Shown here: in pieces, positions 5,772-6,181 of the stretch
Layout: each line of letters starts with the position of its first letter
Numbering within the stretch: position 1 is the first letter of the stretch
Assembly (NCBI GenBank): GCA_903970355.1
Contig: CAJCIF010000430.1
Location: 1-6,181 of the forward strand
DNA from: Actinomycetota bacterium
GTDB lineage: Bacteria; Cyanobacteriota; Vampirovibrionia; Obscuribacterales; Obscuribacteraceae
DNA length: 6,181 bases
Reading direction: 5' to 3'
Notes under the pieces: model-generated
Told to the model about the DNA's origin: nothing
The model's database searches: none
The model's input: only the letters and a program-made list of their open reading frames with translations
Made by a program: the position numbers and the translations under genes

Positions 5772-6180
5772 AAGCATCCAGGCTCAACGAAGCTACCGAC
5801 ATTTTCGCACGGGTTAAGCGTTCAACCCAATAGAAAACCAAACTAGGGTCATCAGGGCTTGCTGCACCTTTGACTTTTACATGGCGTCGAATAGGTATGG
5901 CCGTGACATTTGTTACAACCAGCTCTACACGGTTACCGTGTGCGTCTCTACATACAGCATAAAATCTCCACCTTCTTCCAAGGAAGGAAGTGAAGTATTT
6001 CCTTTTTACCCAGTTGAAACACTTGCTTGGATGCTTGCGTAGAACCCAGCTCCAGAGAGCTTTCCAGAGTTGAGAGTCTACATAAGCAAATGTCTGTTTG
6101 CTAACGACGTGCTTGTAGTAGTTTGCCCAGCCATTGAGAATAGGATTGAGATACCGCACAACGTTTTCTGCTGTAGCCGA
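5770..6180 (-). CDS. ltrA: Group II intron reverse transcriptase/maturase, C-terminal part
   Basis: Intron-encoded protein that helps the intron RNA fold and splice and copies it into new sites. The frame is open to the right edge, so the N-terminal reverse transcriptase domain, including the YADD active site, is outside the window; 136 residues are visible. They hold the maturase (GIIM, domain X) signature: RYLNPILNGWANYYKHVVSK, then FAYVDSQLWKALWSWVLRKHP and the WVKRKYF region, followed by the IPIRRHVKVKG-ASPDDP segment of CL-type proteins. It ends shortly after this, where many relatives continue into an HNH endonuclease domain with CxxC and H-H motifs. That domain is absent here. The TGA stop runs directly into domain V. 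A GTG at 6159 is not the true start, because the homologous sequence continues upstream of it. The symbol is used in the generic sense. Confidence 0.93.
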   Translation of the reverse strand, partial: SATAENVVRYLNPILNGWANYYKHVVSKQTFAYVDSQLWKALWSWVLRKHPSKCFNWVKRKYFTSFLGRRWRFYAVCRDAHGNRVELVVTNVTAIPIRRHVKVKGAASPDDPSLVFYWVERLTRAKMSVASLSLDA

Positions 6181-6181
6181 T

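Larger units (their letters stand above)
5693..6181 (-). mobile_element. Group II intron, 3' part, continuing past the right window edge
   Basis: Ribozyme retroelement on the minus strand. It contains the C-terminus of an intron-encoded reverse transcriptase/maturase, then domain V (5738-5771), domain VI and the 3' splice region. The 3' boundary is not exact: ends in AC at 5696 or in AT at 5693 would both satisfy the AY rule, so 5693 is an outer estimate. Domain V sequence and the protein C-terminus resemble the chloroplast-like (CL) intron class common in cyanobacteria and other bacteria. The 5' half, including domain I and the exon-binding sites, lies outside the window, so intactness cannot be judged. 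Confidence 0.88.

Noticed and set aside
1..6181. CRISPR array, tRNA or rRNA genes
   Set aside because: No regularly spaced direct repeats, cloverleaf or conserved rRNA sequence seen on either strand.

Overview
The window comes from a bacterium of moderate GC content. Its gene mix is fermentative and redox enzymes, a lipid-type di-iron oxygenase, a toxin-antitoxin pair and a chloroplast-like group II intron. The genome cannot be named from this alone. A TonB-like domain without its usual partners, an acetolactate decarboxylase carrying an N-terminal DNA-binding-like arm, and this intron type would fit a cyanobacterium-related lineage such as Vampirovibrionia/Obscuribacterales. That is inference, not an identification.

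Left half (+ strand, about 1-4599): four genes run in the same direction. First is the 3' part of an unrecognised protein with a possible TonB-C-like fold. Then comes a sterol desaturase/fatty acid hydroxylase family membrane enzyme with an unusual extra C-terminal beta-rich region. Last is a tightly packed acetoin module: acetolactate decarboxylase (alsD/budA type) overlapping by 17 bp an FAD-independent catabolic acetolactate synthase (alsS/budB type). Together these two enzymes convert two pyruvates to acetoin plus two CO2, an overflow and pH-buffering pathway. The decarboxylase has a roughly 40-residue ribbon-helix-helix-like N-terminal arm, which is the most interesting protein feature here.

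Middle (about 4600-4833): a gene-free stretch between convergent units, with several inverted repeats built on a repeated CGCCGA/TCGGCG word.

Right half (- strand, 4834-6181): a HigB-HigA type toxin-antitoxin operon, toxin first. A perfect 7-bp inverted repeat lies between the apparent -35 and -10 boxes, and the promoter geometry suggests a leaderless toxin mRNA. Further right is the 3' end of a group II intron: the maturase C-terminus of its reverse transcriptase, a clear domain V, a domain VI and the 3' splice region. The intron continues past the window edge. Its 3' flank holds a small reading frame for a single-pass membrane peptide, which may be an independent small gene or the 3' exon of a gene split by the intron.
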